Counted from the first letter of the stretch, positions 48,146-57,133 are shown. The stretch: 64,000 nt of DNA from Bacillus sp. ZZV12-4809 (GCF_009849585.1 NZ_VCRN01000011.1:103314-167313); one strand, 5' to 3'. Translations and numbers: made by a program. Notes: generated by a model not told the origin, from the sequence alone.

Positions 48146-48613
48146 ATGAAAGTGTTTATTGGGTATTTAAGTATGTCAGGAAATACCGAAGATATGGCTT
48201 CCATTCTGAAAAATGTTCTTGAATTTAAAGGGTGTGATATAGATATGGGATGCCTGGATGAGACAGAGGTAGACAATATCCTGGCTTATGACTGTATTTT
48301 CATTGGAGCTTATACATGGGGGGATGGTGATCTTCCTTATGAAGCTGAGGATTTTTTTGAGGACTTGGATGTTCATGATTTAAGTGGCATACAGGCTGCA
48401 TGTTTTGGTTCTGGCGATCATGCTTATCCAAAATTTTGTGCAGCGGTGGATGAGCTTGCTGACAAATTGAGTGAAAGAGGAGCCAATGTATTTAAGCAGA
48501 GGTTAAAGATAGAACTTAACCCTGAAACAGAGGAGCAAATTCTGGAGTGTCAGCAATTTGCCGAATCAGCCTATGAATGGGCAGTCAGAAATAAGGAGAT
48601 GGAACATGTTTGA
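48146..48613 (+). CDS. ykuN: Flavodoxin, YkuN-like
   Basis: 155 aa. The FMN phosphate loop is YLSMSGNTEDMA (residues 7-18), and the isoalloxazine-stacking loops are GAYTWGDGDLPYEAEDF and FGSGDHAYPKFCAAVDEL. This is a short-chain flavodoxin. In B. subtilis YkuN and YkuP replace ferredoxin when iron is scarce and are repressed by Fur; the two Fur boxes here agree. It is the first gene of ykuN-ykuO-ykuP, overlapping ykuO by 8 bases. Ribosome site TTAGGAG. Confidence 0.92.
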   Translation: MKVFIGYLSMSGNTEDMASILKNVLEFKGCDIDMGCLDETEVDNILAYDCIFIGAYTWGDGDLPYEAEDFFEDLDVHDLSGIQAACFGSGDHAYPKFCAAVDELADKLSERGANVFKQRLKIELNPETEEQILECQQFAESAYEWAVRNKEMEHV

Positions 48614-49493
48614 TAAGGGTTCTACGGCAGTGCTGTCAACTCCGGATCTGCCATTCATTGTTGCAGTTAAGCAGTCTGGCATTTATTCCTTTGAGGATGG
48701 AGACTGGTTCCTGGAGTACGGGCTGTCACAAAATATATATAAGCTTGTGAAGCTGGGCCATTTTATCTTCGGAATCGGAGACCATGGCACAATTATCCGA
48801 TATGATCTGCATCTTAAAAAATGGAATCAAACCTCATTCCCGACTGCCCAGCGGCTGTGGGATATTACTGGAAACCGTCAGGGATTAATCGTGACACATG
48901 GCGGCAGCTGCCTATACATATCAACGAATTTCGGGTCAGATTGGTCTGTTATTAAACCGTTTCAAGATTTACAGCAAAGGCCCCTGATTCGGTCGCTGCT
49001 CTATCATCAGGGAAGCATCTATATTGGCACGCAAATCAATGAACAGTATGGAGGTTTATGGAGATATCATGTTGAAAGCGGGGAGTTAAAGCATATAAAA
49101 AAAGAAAAGCATTCGATGGTTTCCTCCATTTATCGGGACGAAAATGATCTTCTCTTCATTGCTAAAGGAAACGCCCGCTCTGGTGTGGGAACGATTGAAG
49201 TGCTGAATCCTTTTTCAAATTGCTGGGATATATGCCAGCAGCCTATTGCAGAGAGAGCATTCCTGGATATCTTTGAAGCAAATGAAAAGATCTATGCGAC
49301 AACAAGCCAGGATGAAAATGGCTTTTCAAGAATCTACGAAATTGATAAAAACAGCTTGTCCCTGATTCCGATTGAAACCGTAACTGGCCATGGATTCAGA
49401 GGTGCAGGCTTTGAAGACCAGCTTTTTATTTGTTCACATAGAGAAAGTAAGTGGATCACTCACAGATTTAACACATCAGCATTCATTCATTGA
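48606..49493 (+). CDS. ykuO: YkuO-like protein
   Basis: 295 aa from ATG 48606 (AAGGAGATGG upstream). It consists of repeated beta-blade-like segments (GIYSFEDGDWFLEYGLSQNIYKLVKLGHFIFGIGDHGTIIRYD, then four to six similar blocks), suggesting a beta-propeller. There is no signal peptide. It is recognised mainly from its place between two flavodoxin genes, as in B. subtilis ykuNOP. Its function is not known; a role with the flavodoxins under iron limitation is inferred. Confidence 0.82.
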   Translation: MFDKGSTAVLSTPDLPFIVAVKQSGIYSFEDGDWFLEYGLSQNIYKLVKLGHFIFGIGDHGTIIRYDLHLKKWNQTSFPTAQRLWDITGNRQGLIVTHGGSCLYISTNFGSDWSVIKPFQDLQQRPLIRSLLYHQGSIYIGTQINEQYGGLWRYHVESGELKHIKKEKHSMVSSIYRDENDLLFIAKGNARSGVGTIEVLNPFSNCWDICQQPIAERAFLDIFEANEKIYATTSQDENGFSRIYEIDKNSLSLIPIETVTGHGFRGAGFEDQLFICSHRESKWITHRFNTSAFIH

Positions 49494-49508
49494 TAGGAGT
49501 GGAGAGGA

Positions 49509-49958
49509 ATGAAAATAGGGGTATTTTATGCCAGTATGTCCGGTAACACGGAATCAATTGCAGATATTATCGCGGAGGAGCTGAAAGAACAGAATCATGA
49601 AGTGGTAGTGGAAGATTTCATGAGTGTTCAAACTGCTTCCGACCTGCTAAACTATGATCTTACTTTTATAGGCATGTATACATGGGGAGACGGCGATTAT
49701 CCGGATGAATGCCTCGACATCATTGAAGAAATCGAACAGCTGGAACTCGACAGTCAGCCCTTTGCCATCTTTGGATCCGGGGATACGTCCTATCCTGAAT
49801 TTTGCGGCGCACTGGATCAGCTTCAGAGGCTGATTGAAGAACAGGGAGGAACAATAATAGGGAATCCCTTAAGGATAGAGTTCAATCCGGAGCCGGAAGA
49901 TGAAGAAGGGATCAAAAAGTTTGTTGCGGAAGCATTGTTGTTAAAGGCAACGTGCTGA
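49509..49958 (+). CDS. ykuP: Flavodoxin, YkuP-like
   Basis: 149 aa. The FMN phosphate loop is YASMSGNTESIA, and the flavin loops are GMYTWGDGDYPDECLD and FGSGDTSYPEFCGALDQL. It is clearly paralogous to YkuN in the same operon, so one probably arose from the other by duplication. It should carry low-potential electrons to partners such as desaturases or nitric oxide synthase, as described for the Bacillus proteins. GGAGTGGAGAGG ribosome site; 15 bp after ykuO. Confidence 0.92.
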   Translation: MKIGVFYASMSGNTESIADIIAEELKEQNHEVVVEDFMSVQTASDLLNYDLTFIGMYTWGDGDYPDECLDIIEEIEQLELDSQPFAIFGSGDTSYPEFCGALDQLQRLIEEQGGTIIGNPLRIEFNPEPEDEEGIKKFVAEALLLKATC

Positions 49959-49991
49959 GTGTACGATTAAGCTTAGAACGGAGGGCTATTT

Positions 49992-50129
49992 ATGAAAAAG
50001 AAAACATTTCATAAACTCATAGAAAAAAACATGAAAAATATCCTAAAAGATAAAGAACAATTGGAAGAAATCTATCGGAGAATCGATGAAAATATTTTGC
50101 TGAAGACTAAAAAATCAAGAATAAATTAA
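49992..50129 (+). CDS. fbpB: FbpB-like small basic protein
   Basis: 45 aa: MKKKTFHKLIEKNMKNILKD, then KEQLEEIYRRIDENILLKTK and a basic end. The pattern (F..L...N...IL.D...LE.I..RID) is that of FbpB-family small basic proteins, which in B. subtilis are Fur-controlled and help the sRNA FsrA lower iron use. It follows ykuP by 33 bp with its own ACGGAGGG ribosome site and no terminator between, so it should be co-induced by iron starvation. The family call rests on a short sequence. Confidence 0.72.
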   Translation: MKKKTFHKLIEKNMKNILKDKEQLEEIYRRIDENILLKTKKSRIN

Positions 50130-50140
50130 AAGGAAAAGTT

Positions 50141-50177
50141 AATGCGTATCTGCAATTTGCAGGGACGCATTTTTTTG
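50141..50177 (+). terminator. Terminator of the ykuNOP-fbpB operon
   Basis: AATGCGT/ACGCATT outer stem with inner CTGCA/TTGCAG pairing, then TTTTTTG. Confidence 0.88.
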
Positions 50178-50202
50178 TGTGAGGCCCGGTTCTCAAAATA
50201 CC

Positions 50203-50226
50203 AAAAAAAAATCCCCAATGGGGAGA
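50203..50226 (-). terminator. Terminator of the small minus-strand ORF
   Basis: On the minus strand TCCCC-ATT-GGGGA followed by nine T. Confidence 0.78.
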
Positions 50227-50240
50227 GAAGAAATAACGCA

Positions 50241-50348
50241 TTATTTTGTTTTTTTCTCATCCGGCTTTTCCTTTTGAAGCTTCTCTTGCTCCAGACGTTC
50301 CGCATCCCTCTTAAACGCCTCCATCGCTTTGTAAAAAATGATGGTCAT
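50241..50348 (-). CDS. 35-residue hypothetical protein
   Basis: ATG 50348 follows a perfect GGAGGTGAG site by 8 bp and reads MTIIFYKAMEAFKRDAERLE, then QEKLQKEKPDEKKTK. It is a short hydrophobic start followed by one charged helix. A terminator with nine T lies 15 bp after the stop. The combination of ribosome site, ORF and terminator argues for a true small gene; family not recognised. It resembles other tiny Bacillus helix proteins only in composition. Confidence 0.6.
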   Translation of the reverse strand: MTIIFYKAMEAFKRDAERLEQEKLQKEKPDEKKTK

Positions 50349-50399
50349 CGCTAAATCTCACCTCCTTACTCTTCTATTTCGGTTATTTTTTACAGTTTC

Positions 50400-50836
50400 C
50401 TTTGAAATTTGAAAAATTGTTAACATTTGGCAGGTAATAACGTTTCTTAAGTGAATTCATTGTTAAGGTGATCAAAACAGAAGGTGATGAACTTGAGCCA
50501 TCCAGTAAAATTCACGGAGAGAATGCTTTGAATAATGAAGTGTGCAGAAATATAAGCCAGCTTGTCAGATTGTAAAATAATCCATCCTCTCAACTGCTAA
50601 TTGGCTGTCTGAAAGAAAGATCAGGGGGCATCGGGGGAGAATTGGAGGTGCAGGGCCCATCGAGTTTTATAAAAAAGCGTGTAGAGCACTTGTGATTCCA
50701 TCAATATAGAGAGCTTTTCATAAAAAATTTAAAATAAATAAAGAATATTATTGCAATTTGCTTTCAACTATTGGTATGATAATTCTCCGCGCAAATGACA
50801 TACATACGAAAAATGAACGTAAAGGGAGCTGATTGT
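50400..50836. other. Intergenic region with a candidate promoter, no clear gene
   Basis: A stop-free stretch on the plus strand (about 50455-50573) reads VKVIKTEGDELEPSSKIHGE and ends VCRNISQLVRL, but it has no start with a ribosome site; it may be a gene fragment. TTGCAA (50751-50756), an 18-bp spacer and TATGAT (50775-50780) form a likely promoter for the UvrA-like gene. Nothing else was recognised. Confidence 0.45.
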
Positions 50837-53077
50837 GTGAAGCAGGAATTCATTGAAATTGTTAATGCGAGAGTAAACAACCTGAAGAATATCAATCTTC
50901 AAATTCCAAAGGGAAAGATCACAATATTCACAGGAGTGTCCGGTTCCGGCAAATCATCCATCGTGTTTGATACGATTGCCCAGGAGGCTGGCCGGCAGTT
51001 AAATGAGACGTACAGCAGTTTTCAGCGGCTGTTTCTTCCGAGATATAGCCGTCCGGAAGCAGATGAAATCAACAATCTTTCTACAGCTGTTGTCGTCGAT
51101 CAGAAACGGCTCGGCGGAAATGCCCGGTCCACACTTGGAACTGCTACAGATATTAATCCTCTTCTTCGCCTGTTATTCTCCCGGTTTGCAGAGCCTCAAA
51201 TAGGGTACAGCAATGCTTATTCCTTTAATGATCCGAGCGGCATGTGCCCGAAATGTGAAGGGATTGGGAGAATTATCACCCTCAACTTGGATGCTGCTCT
51301 TGATAAAGAAAAAAGCTTAAATGAAGGTGCTATTCTGCTTCCGGGCTTTGGACCTGGAACATGGCAATGGAAAGCGTATGCGGAATCCGGATTCTTCGAT
51401 CGTGATAAGAAAATTAAGGATTATACAGATGAAGAGTTTAATAAGCTTGTCTTTGCTGAACCGGAAAAAGTGACTGTCAGTTATATGAATAATGATATGA
51501 ATGCCACCTATGAGGGTCTGGCCGTCAAATTTATGCGCCAGCATGTGAAAAGGGACAAGGAGACGTCTAAAACGGGCGAGAAGCTCCTGAAGACCTTCAG
51601 CACTATGACTGTTTGCCCTTCCTGCGGAGGTAAGCGGTACAACGAAAAGGTGCTTTCATCTCAGATCAAAGGCTACTCCATTTATGATCTGACATCCATG
51701 CAATTGGATCAGCTTATTCATACTCTTCCAAAAATCATTTCACCGGAAGCAAAGCCAATTGCTGACGGGGTCATGGAACGTCTGCAAAATCTGTGTGATA
51801 TTGGTCTGGGCTATATGGATCTGACAAGGGAAACGCCAACCTTATCGGGCGGTGAATCCCAAAGGGTGAAAATGGTTAAATATTTATCCAGTAACTTAAC
51901 AGGCCTTATGTACATATTTGATGAACCCAGCACCGGACTGCATCCGCGGGATGTCCACCGGTTAAATGAATTGCTGGTGCGCTTAAGGGACAGAGGCAAT
52001 ACCGTTTTAGTTGTGGAGCATGATCCGGATGTCATCCATATTGCTGACCATATCGTTGATGTGGGGCCGCATGCGGGGACAAACGGGGGAGAGATCATGT
52101 ATACAGGCAGTTACGGGGAATTCTTATTTTCTGATACATTGACTGCCAATTATTTAAACCGCAGTGCAGAGCTGAACACAAATCCGCGCCCGGTCTCTGA
52201 TTTTATGGAAAGCAGGAAAAGCATGCTGCACAATTTAAAGGATGTGAGTCTTTCTGTTCCAAAAGGGGTATTTACGGTGATTACCGGGGTAGCAGGTTCC
52301 GGAAAAAGCACACTGGTGAATGAAGTGTTTGCAAAAGATTTTCCGGAGGCTATCAGAATCGACCAAAGTCCGGTTCATGCCAACATACGGTCCAATCCGG
52401 CCACTTTTACCGGCATTATGAACTCGATCCGTAAGTCATTCTCTGATGCAAATGGAGTGGAAAGCGGATTATTCAGCTATAATTCAACCGGCGGATGTCC
52501 GACATGCGGAGGCACCGGGACTGTTGAAATCAACTTATCCTTTATGGATACAATGGAAGTCGAATGCAGTGAATGTCATGGAAGCCGTTTTAGGCAGGAC
52601 GTGCTCCAATATTTATATAAAGGCAAGAATATTGTTGAAATCATGGAGATGTCTATTGCGGACGCTGCGGAATTTTTTGATGCAAAAGACATCCAGAGAA
52701 AACTCAAAGCTCTTAACACAGTCGGTCTTGGCTATTTGTCACTGGGACAGCCGCTGACCACTTTGTCAGGAGGCGAATGTCAAAGGCTTAAGCTGGCAAA
52801 GGAACTGAATACAAAAGGCAATATTTATATACTGGATGAACCGACAACAGGACTGCATATGTCCGATGTCGCCAATATCCTGGAAATCATTAATAAATTG
52901 GTGGAAAAGGGCAATACCGTTATTGTCATTGAACATAATCTCGATGTCATCCGGAAAAGTGATTGGATTGTCGATTTAGGTCCGGATGGAGGCGCAGGAG
53001 GCGGAGAAATCCTGTACGAGGGACCGCCGGCAGGAATATTGGAGTGTGAGCGCTCGGTTACGGCACAGCATTTGTAA
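50837..53077 (+). CDS. Short UvrA-like ABC ATPase (UvrA2/DrrC type)
   Basis: 746 aa from GTG 50837 (AAAGGGAG 8 bp upstream). Two ABC ATPase cores: Walker A GVSGSGKSS and GVAGSGKST, signatures LSGGESQRVKM and LSGGECQRLKL, Walker B IFDEPSTGLHP and ILDEPTTGLHM. Zinc-binding pairs include MCPKCEGIG, CPSCGGKRYN and CPTCGGTGTV...CSECHG. True UvrA is about 950 aa, so this lacks much of the UvrB-binding/insertion regions. Shorter paralogues are linked to drug tolerance (for example DrrC) or accessory repair. Single-gene unit; substrate unknown. Confidence 0.85.
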   Translation: MKQEFIEIVNARVNNLKNINLQIPKGKITIFTGVSGSGKSSIVFDTIAQEAGRQLNETYSSFQRLFLPRYSRPEADEINNLSTAVVVDQKRLGGNARSTLGTATDINPLLRLLFSRFAEPQIGYSNAYSFNDPSGMCPKCEGIGRIITLNLDAALDKEKSLNEGAILLPGFGPGTWQWKAYAESGFFDRDKKIKDYTDEEFNKLVFAEPEKVTVSYMNNDMNATYEGLAVKFMRQHVKRDKETSKTGEKLLKTFSTMTVCPSCGGKRYNEKVLSSQIKGYSIYDLTSMQLDQLIHTLPKIISPEAKPIADGVMERLQNLCDIGLGYMDLTRETPTLSGGESQRVKMVKYLSSNLTGLMYIFDEPSTGLHPRDVHRLNELLVRLRDRGNTVLVVEHDPDVIHIADHIVDVGPHAGTNGGEIMYTGSYGEFLFSDTLTANYLNRSAELNTNPRPVSDFMESRKSMLHNLKDVSLSVPKGVFTVITGVAGSGKSTLVNEVFAKDFPEAIRIDQSPVHANIRSNPATFTGIMNSIRKSFSDANGVESGLFSYNSTGGCPTCGGTGTVEINLSFMDTMEVECSECHGSRFRQDVLQYLYKGKNIVEIMEMSIADAAEFFDAKDIQRKLKALNTVGLGYLSLGQPLTTLSGGECQRLKLAKELNTKGNIYILDEPTTGLHMSDVANILEIINKLVEKGNTVIVIEHNLDVIRKSDWIVDLGPDGGAGGGEILYEGPPAGILECERSVTAQHL

Positions 53078-53096
53078 AGGAATCACTATACGAAAG

Positions 53097-53136
53097 AAAA
53101 CGGCCATGGAATGTTTTTCGATGGCCATTTTCTTTA
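53097..53136 (+). terminator. Terminator after the UvrA-like gene
   Basis: AAAACGGCCAT/ATGGCCATTTT arms with a loop rich in T, then CTTTAT. Confidence 0.65.
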
Positions 53137-53153
53137 TAGGTTATTTAGGGAGA

Positions 53154-53231
53154 TTACTAGTTACTTGGCTTTATAAGTCGAATCATTCGATTACTTATGG
53201 CTACAGGCCATTAGTGGGTTTTAACTAGTAA
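53154..53231. repeat. Long imperfect hairpin between two terminators
   Basis: TTACTAGTTA (53154-53163) and TAACTAGTAA (53222-53231) are inverted copies, enclosing ATAAGT/ACTTAT and CGAAT/ATTCG. The whole could fold as one long stem. No gene; it could be a small RNA, a relic of a mobile element or chance. Confidence 0.4.
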
Positions 53232-53242
53232 CATATAAAGAA

Positions 53243-53276
53243 AGAATGTCCTTGCATGCAGGGACATTCTTTTTTC
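53243..53276 (+). terminator. Second terminator in the same gap
   Basis: AAGAATGTCC/GGGACATTCTT stem, 9-nt loop, run of six T. It would end any transcript from the hairpin region. No further structure was seen between 53276 and 53430. Confidence 0.82.
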
Positions 53277-53448
53277 TATTCATTCTAAAGTCTATTCTTT
53301 GTAAAAAACGTACGGAATCTATTGGAAAATAAGATGAATTTTTGTACAAAACAACCATAGTGATTTAGTATTCAATCATTTAAATTAATAGTATGAACGA
53401 TTAATTTTCAGAATTTACGAAAATTTATTTGGTCAGGATGGTGAGCCT

Positions 53449-54624
53449 TTGAACTTTACATCAGACAGAGTGGGGCAAATACCTCCCTATTTATTTGCAG
53501 AAATCAATAAAAAGAAAGAAGCTATGAAAAAAGCGGGTATCGATGTCATTGATTTAGGGATTGGGGATCCGGATTTGCCTACTCCAAGCCACATTATTGA
53601 GAAATTTGTACAAGAGTCTCAGAATCCCGCCAATTTGAAGTATCCCAGTTTTACAGGATGTATGGAGTTCAAGCAAGCGGTGGCTGATTTCTATTGGAGG
53701 GAGTATCAAGTAAGGCTGGATCCTGAAACAGAAGTTCTTGCCTTAATCGGTTCCAAAGAAGGGATAGCTCATTTGGTTCCAACTCTAGTGGATCCCGGTG
53801 AATATGTGCTTATTCCGGATCCAAGTTATCCGGTTTATCGTATGGCAACGCTGCTGGCAAATGGAAGGTATCATAACATGCCGATGTCCAGGGAGAATGA
53901 TTTCAAGCCAGATCTGACTGCTATCCCTGATGATATTCTGAAGCAGGCAAGGCTTATGTTTTTAAATTATCCCGGAAACCCGACATCCGCCACAGTGGAT
54001 ATTGAATTCTTTGAGGAAGCGGTTGAATTTGCGCATAATTGCCAAATTCCGATAGCGCATGATTCAGCCTATAACATGGTTACTTTTGATTCTTACAAAG
54101 CACCGAGCATTCTTCAAGCGGAAGGAGCCAAAGACATTGCTGTAGAGTTTGGCTCCTTATCGAAAACTTATAATATGACAGGCTTTAGAATAGGCTATGC
54201 GGTTGGAAACAAAAAGATAATTAAAGCGCTTTCTGTATATAAGAGCAATACAGATACGGGTCAGCTGACTTCCATCCAGAAGGCAGCAGCCTTTGCATTA
54301 AACAGTGATCAAATATGTATTGCAAAGCATAACGCTATCTACAAAGAGCGGATGAATGCGATGCTTGACGGTCTGAGCCGTATTGGGATTGAAGTTAATC
54401 CCCCAAAAGGAAGTTTCTTCATATGGGCTCCAGTGCCTAATGGCTACACTTCTGCCGAATTTGTTTCGAGCGTTATGGAGCAGACTGGTGTTATTCTAAC
54501 TCCGGGCAATGCTTTTGGGCCTTCTGGAGAAGGGTATTTCCGAGTTTCCCTGTCTGTGCCGAATGAGCGATTGTATGAAGCAGTTAATCGAATAAAAGAG
54601 AAATTAAAAATTGTAATAGGATAA
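53449..54624 (+). CDS. Class I/II aminotransferase (LL-DAP/alanine aminotransferase-like)
   Basis: 391 aa from a TTG start with AGGATGGTGAG upstream. It has fold-type I features: VIDLGIGDPDLPTPSHI, YPSFTGCMEFKQAVADFYWREY, LNYPGNPTSA (the Asn contacting PLP), HDSAYNMVTFD, the PLP lysine in GSLSKTYNMTGFRIGYAVG, and the C-terminal Arg in GYFRVSLSVP. Similarity is closest, by eye, to the DapL/AlaA group. As a pair with the following aldehyde dehydrogenase it would convert an amino compound to an acid via its aldehyde; the exact substrate is unknown. Confidence 0.87.
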   Translation: MNFTSDRVGQIPPYLFAEINKKKEAMKKAGIDVIDLGIGDPDLPTPSHIIEKFVQESQNPANLKYPSFTGCMEFKQAVADFYWREYQVRLDPETEVLALIGSKEGIAHLVPTLVDPGEYVLIPDPSYPVYRMATLLANGRYHNMPMSRENDFKPDLTAIPDDILKQARLMFLNYPGNPTSATVDIEFFEEAVEFAHNCQIPIAHDSAYNMVTFDSYKAPSILQAEGAKDIAVEFGSLSKTYNMTGFRIGYAVGNKKIIKALSVYKSNTDTGQLTSIQKAAAFALNSDQICIAKHNAIYKERMNAMLDGLSRIGIEVNPPKGSFFIWAPVPNGYTSAEFVSSVMEQTGVILTPGNAFGPSGEGYFRVSLSVPNERLYEAVNRIKEKLKIVIG

Positions 54625-54653
54625 TCACTAACTTAACTATTGGAGGTTTTTTT

Positions 54654-56135
54654 ATGAAAAAAGTATTAAATTTTATTAATGGTGAATGGTGTAATTCGTC
54701 AGCCGGCAAAACTGCTTCTGTTTTAAATCCTGCAACAGGTGAGGTTCTTGCTGAAGTAACACAGTCAGCAAAAGAAGATGTTGATAGAGCTGTAGAAGCT
54801 GCAAAAACTGCTCAGAAATCCTGGCGATTAGTACCGGCCCCAGAGCGTGCTGAAATTCTTTATCAAGTTGCTTTTTTACTAAAAGAAAGAAAAGAAGACT
54901 TGGCTCAAATTCTTACAAGTGAAATGGGAAAAGTGATTGATGAAGGCCGAGGAGAAGTACAGGAAGCGATTGATATGGCGTACTACATGGCAGGCGAAGG
55001 ACGCAGAATGTTTGGAGATACCGTTCCGTCTGAGCTTCGCAATAAATTTGCCATGAGTGTCAGGGTGCCTGTTGGCGTGGCAGGGTTGATCACTCCATGG
55101 AATTTCCCAATTGCGATTGCTTCATGGAAGTCACTGCCTGCTCTTGTTACCGGTAATGCAATTGTATGGAAGCCGGCAACTGAAACGCCAATCCTTGCAG
55201 CTGAATTTGTGAAAATTTATGAGGAGGCTGGTCTGCCAAAAGGGTTAATTAACCTTGTTCATGGGTCGGGAAGTGTGGTTGGAAATGCAATGGTTGAACA
55301 TCCGGATATCGATTTAATTTCTTTTACAGGATCGAACGAAGTCGGCAGAGATATCAATGGCAAAGCAGGAGCTTTATTAAAGCGAACTTCTCTTGAAATG
55401 GGCGGCAAGAATGCCATTACTGTGCTGGAGGATGCAGATCTTGATCTTGCTGTAGAAGGAATCCTTTGGGGAGCTTTTGGAACAAGCGGTCAAAGATGCA
55501 CCGCTACTAGCCGTGTTTTGGTGCACAAAAATGTAAAAGAAGAACTTGAAGGGAAGCTGCTGGATCGCATTGGAGAATTGAAGCTTGGCAATGGGCTGGA
55601 CGAAACAGTTAAGGTTGGTCCAGTGATTAATCGCTCTTCCCTTGAAAGAATCGATGAGTATGTAAAACTAGGCCAGGAAGAAGGAGCAAAGCTGCTTGCA
55701 GGCGGTAGAATTGCCACTGGTGATGGTTTGGACAAAGGAAATTTCTACTTACCGACTATTTTCACAGATGTAAAACCAAATATGAGAATCGCAATGGAAG
55801 AAATCTTTGGGCCAGTCGTTTCAATAATACCAATTCAAAGTATGGAAGAAGCCATTGAAATTAATAATATGGTAGAATTCGGTCTTTCCAGCGCCATTTA
55901 TACCCAGAATGTCAATCAGGCTTTCGAAGCTATGAGAGATTTGGATACTGGTATTGTTTATGTGAATGCAGGAACAACCGGAGCAGAAATTCACCTTCCA
56001 TTCGGCGGAACGAAAGGAACTGGCAATGGCCATAGGGATTCCGGTGTAGCTTCACTGGATGTCTATACAGAATGGAAATCCATTTACGTGGATTACAGCG
56101 GGAAGCTGCAGAGAGCGCAGATTGATAACTATTAA
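54654..56135 (+). CDS. NAD(P)-dependent aldehyde dehydrogenase
   Basis: 493 aa, full length. It has ITPWNFPIAIASWKSLPALVTGNAIVWKPA (cofactor binding), FTGSNEVGRDI, the general base in SLEMGGKNAI, the catalytic Cys in FGTSGQRCTATSRVLV (near 282), EEIFGPVVSI, and the C-terminal TTGAEIHLPFGGTKGTGNGHRDSG. That last motif marks a subgroup I cannot name with certainty; semialdehyde dehydrogenases are likely. It lies 30 bp after the aminotransferase gene and ends in a strong terminator, so the two form a unit separate from the CoA genes that follow. Confidence 0.88.
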   Translation: MKKVLNFINGEWCNSSAGKTASVLNPATGEVLAEVTQSAKEDVDRAVEAAKTAQKSWRLVPAPERAEILYQVAFLLKERKEDLAQILTSEMGKVIDEGRGEVQEAIDMAYYMAGEGRRMFGDTVPSELRNKFAMSVRVPVGVAGLITPWNFPIAIASWKSLPALVTGNAIVWKPATETPILAAEFVKIYEEAGLPKGLINLVHGSGSVVGNAMVEHPDIDLISFTGSNEVGRDINGKAGALLKRTSLEMGGKNAITVLEDADLDLAVEGILWGAFGTSGQRCTATSRVLVHKNVKEELEGKLLDRIGELKLGNGLDETVKVGPVINRSSLERIDEYVKLGQEEGAKLLAGGRIATGDGLDKGNFYLPTIFTDVKPNMRIAMEEIFGPVVSIIPIQSMEEAIEINNMVEFGLSSAIYTQNVNQAFEAMRDLDTGIVYVNAGTTGAEIHLPFGGTKGTGNGHRDSGVASLDVYTEWKSIYVDYSGKLQRAQIDNY

Positions 56136-56163
56136 TTTTGTAATGAGATAGTGATGACACATG

Positions 56164-56197
56164 AGGAGTTTAAGAAGTTTTTAAACTCCTTTTTTTA
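56164..56197 (+). terminator. Terminator after the aldehyde dehydrogenase gene
   Basis: Perfect 10-bp stem AGGAGTTTAA/TTAAACTCCT, 7-nt loop, seven T. Confidence 0.85.
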
Positions 56198-56257
56198 TAT
56201 AAAACATAAAGATTAATGAGGGAAACCACCATCATTTCGCAAAAGGAGCAATTTAGT

Positions 56258-57106
56258 ATGGAAACTTTAACAGTTGTCGGTTCTGGTGTGATGGGCAGAG
56301 GAATTGCTTATACAGCAGCACTCGGAGGCTTTCATGTTTTTTTACATGACGTGAACGAAGTGAATCTGGAAAAAGCAAAAAATTATATTGAAACAGAAAT
56401 GAGAAAAAGTGCAGAAAAAGGCTACCTGAACCATGATCAAGTTACAGCTGCTCTCAGCAATTTAGAATATACAACAGATTTAAAATCGGCTGCTGAAAAT
56501 GCAGATGCAGTTATAGAAGCTGTTTTCGAAATGATGGAGCTTAAAATTGATATTTTTAAACAGCTTGATCAATATTGTCCGGAACATACGATACTCGCAA
56601 CCAACACTTCCACCATGAGCCCCACAGAAATTGCCGCACAAACATCCAGACCGGAAAAATGCATTGCCATGCACTTCTTTAATCCTGTTCACAAAATGAA
56701 GCTTATTGAAATTATTAGAGGTCTGCAGACATCAGATGAGACCGTTGAAAAAGCCAAAGAAATAGGCAGTTTGCTTAACAAGGAGACAGTCGAGGTAAAC
56801 GAGTTCCCTGGATTTGTTACCAGCCGGATGAACTGTCTGATCGGCAATGAGGCGATGAATCTTCTTATGGAGGGTGTTGCCTCTGCAAAGGATATTGATA
56901 AAGCTATGAAGCTTGGCTTGAATCATCCAATGGGGCCATTGGCTCTCGCTGATTTGGTTGGGTTGGATACCAGACTGAGAAACATGGAGTATTTGCATAA
57001 GACCCTGGGTGAAAAATATCGTCCTTGTCCGCTCCTGATTAAATATGTTAAAGCCGGAAGACTCGGGCGCAAATCAGGACGCGGATTTTACGAATATGAA
57101 GTCTAG
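56258..57106 (+). CDS. 3-hydroxybutyryl-CoA dehydrogenase
   Basis: 282 aa from ATG 56258 (AAAGGAG 9 bp upstream), the standard length. NAD motif TVVGSGVMGRGIAYTAALGG, then ADAVIEAVFE, NTSTMSPTEIA, the catalytic His-Glu region MHFFNPVHKMKLIEIIRG, and the substrate domain with EFPGFVTSRMNCLIGNEAMNLL and LGLNHPMGPLALADLVGLD. It oxidises (S)-3-hydroxybutyryl-CoA to acetoacetyl-CoA. It is the first gene of a seven- or eight-gene operon. Confidence 0.92.
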   Translation: METLTVVGSGVMGRGIAYTAALGGFHVFLHDVNEVNLEKAKNYIETEMRKSAEKGYLNHDQVTAALSNLEYTTDLKSAAENADAVIEAVFEMMELKIDIFKQLDQYCPEHTILATNTSTMSPTEIAAQTSRPEKCIAMHFFNPVHKMKLIEIIRGLQTSDETVEKAKEIGSLLNKETVEVNEFPGFVTSRMNCLIGNEAMNLLMEGVASAKDIDKAMKLGLNHPMGPLALADLVGLDTRLRNMEYLHKTLGEKYRPCPLLIKYVKAGRLGRKSGRGFYEYEV

Positions 57107-57133
57107 TATAGTCCATGATTGGAGGCCGGTAGT

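Noticed and set aside
50142..50354. A 70-codon plus-strand frame after the iron operon
   Set aside because: It starts inside the fbpB terminator and runs antisense to the better supported 35-codon gene with its own ribosome site and terminator.
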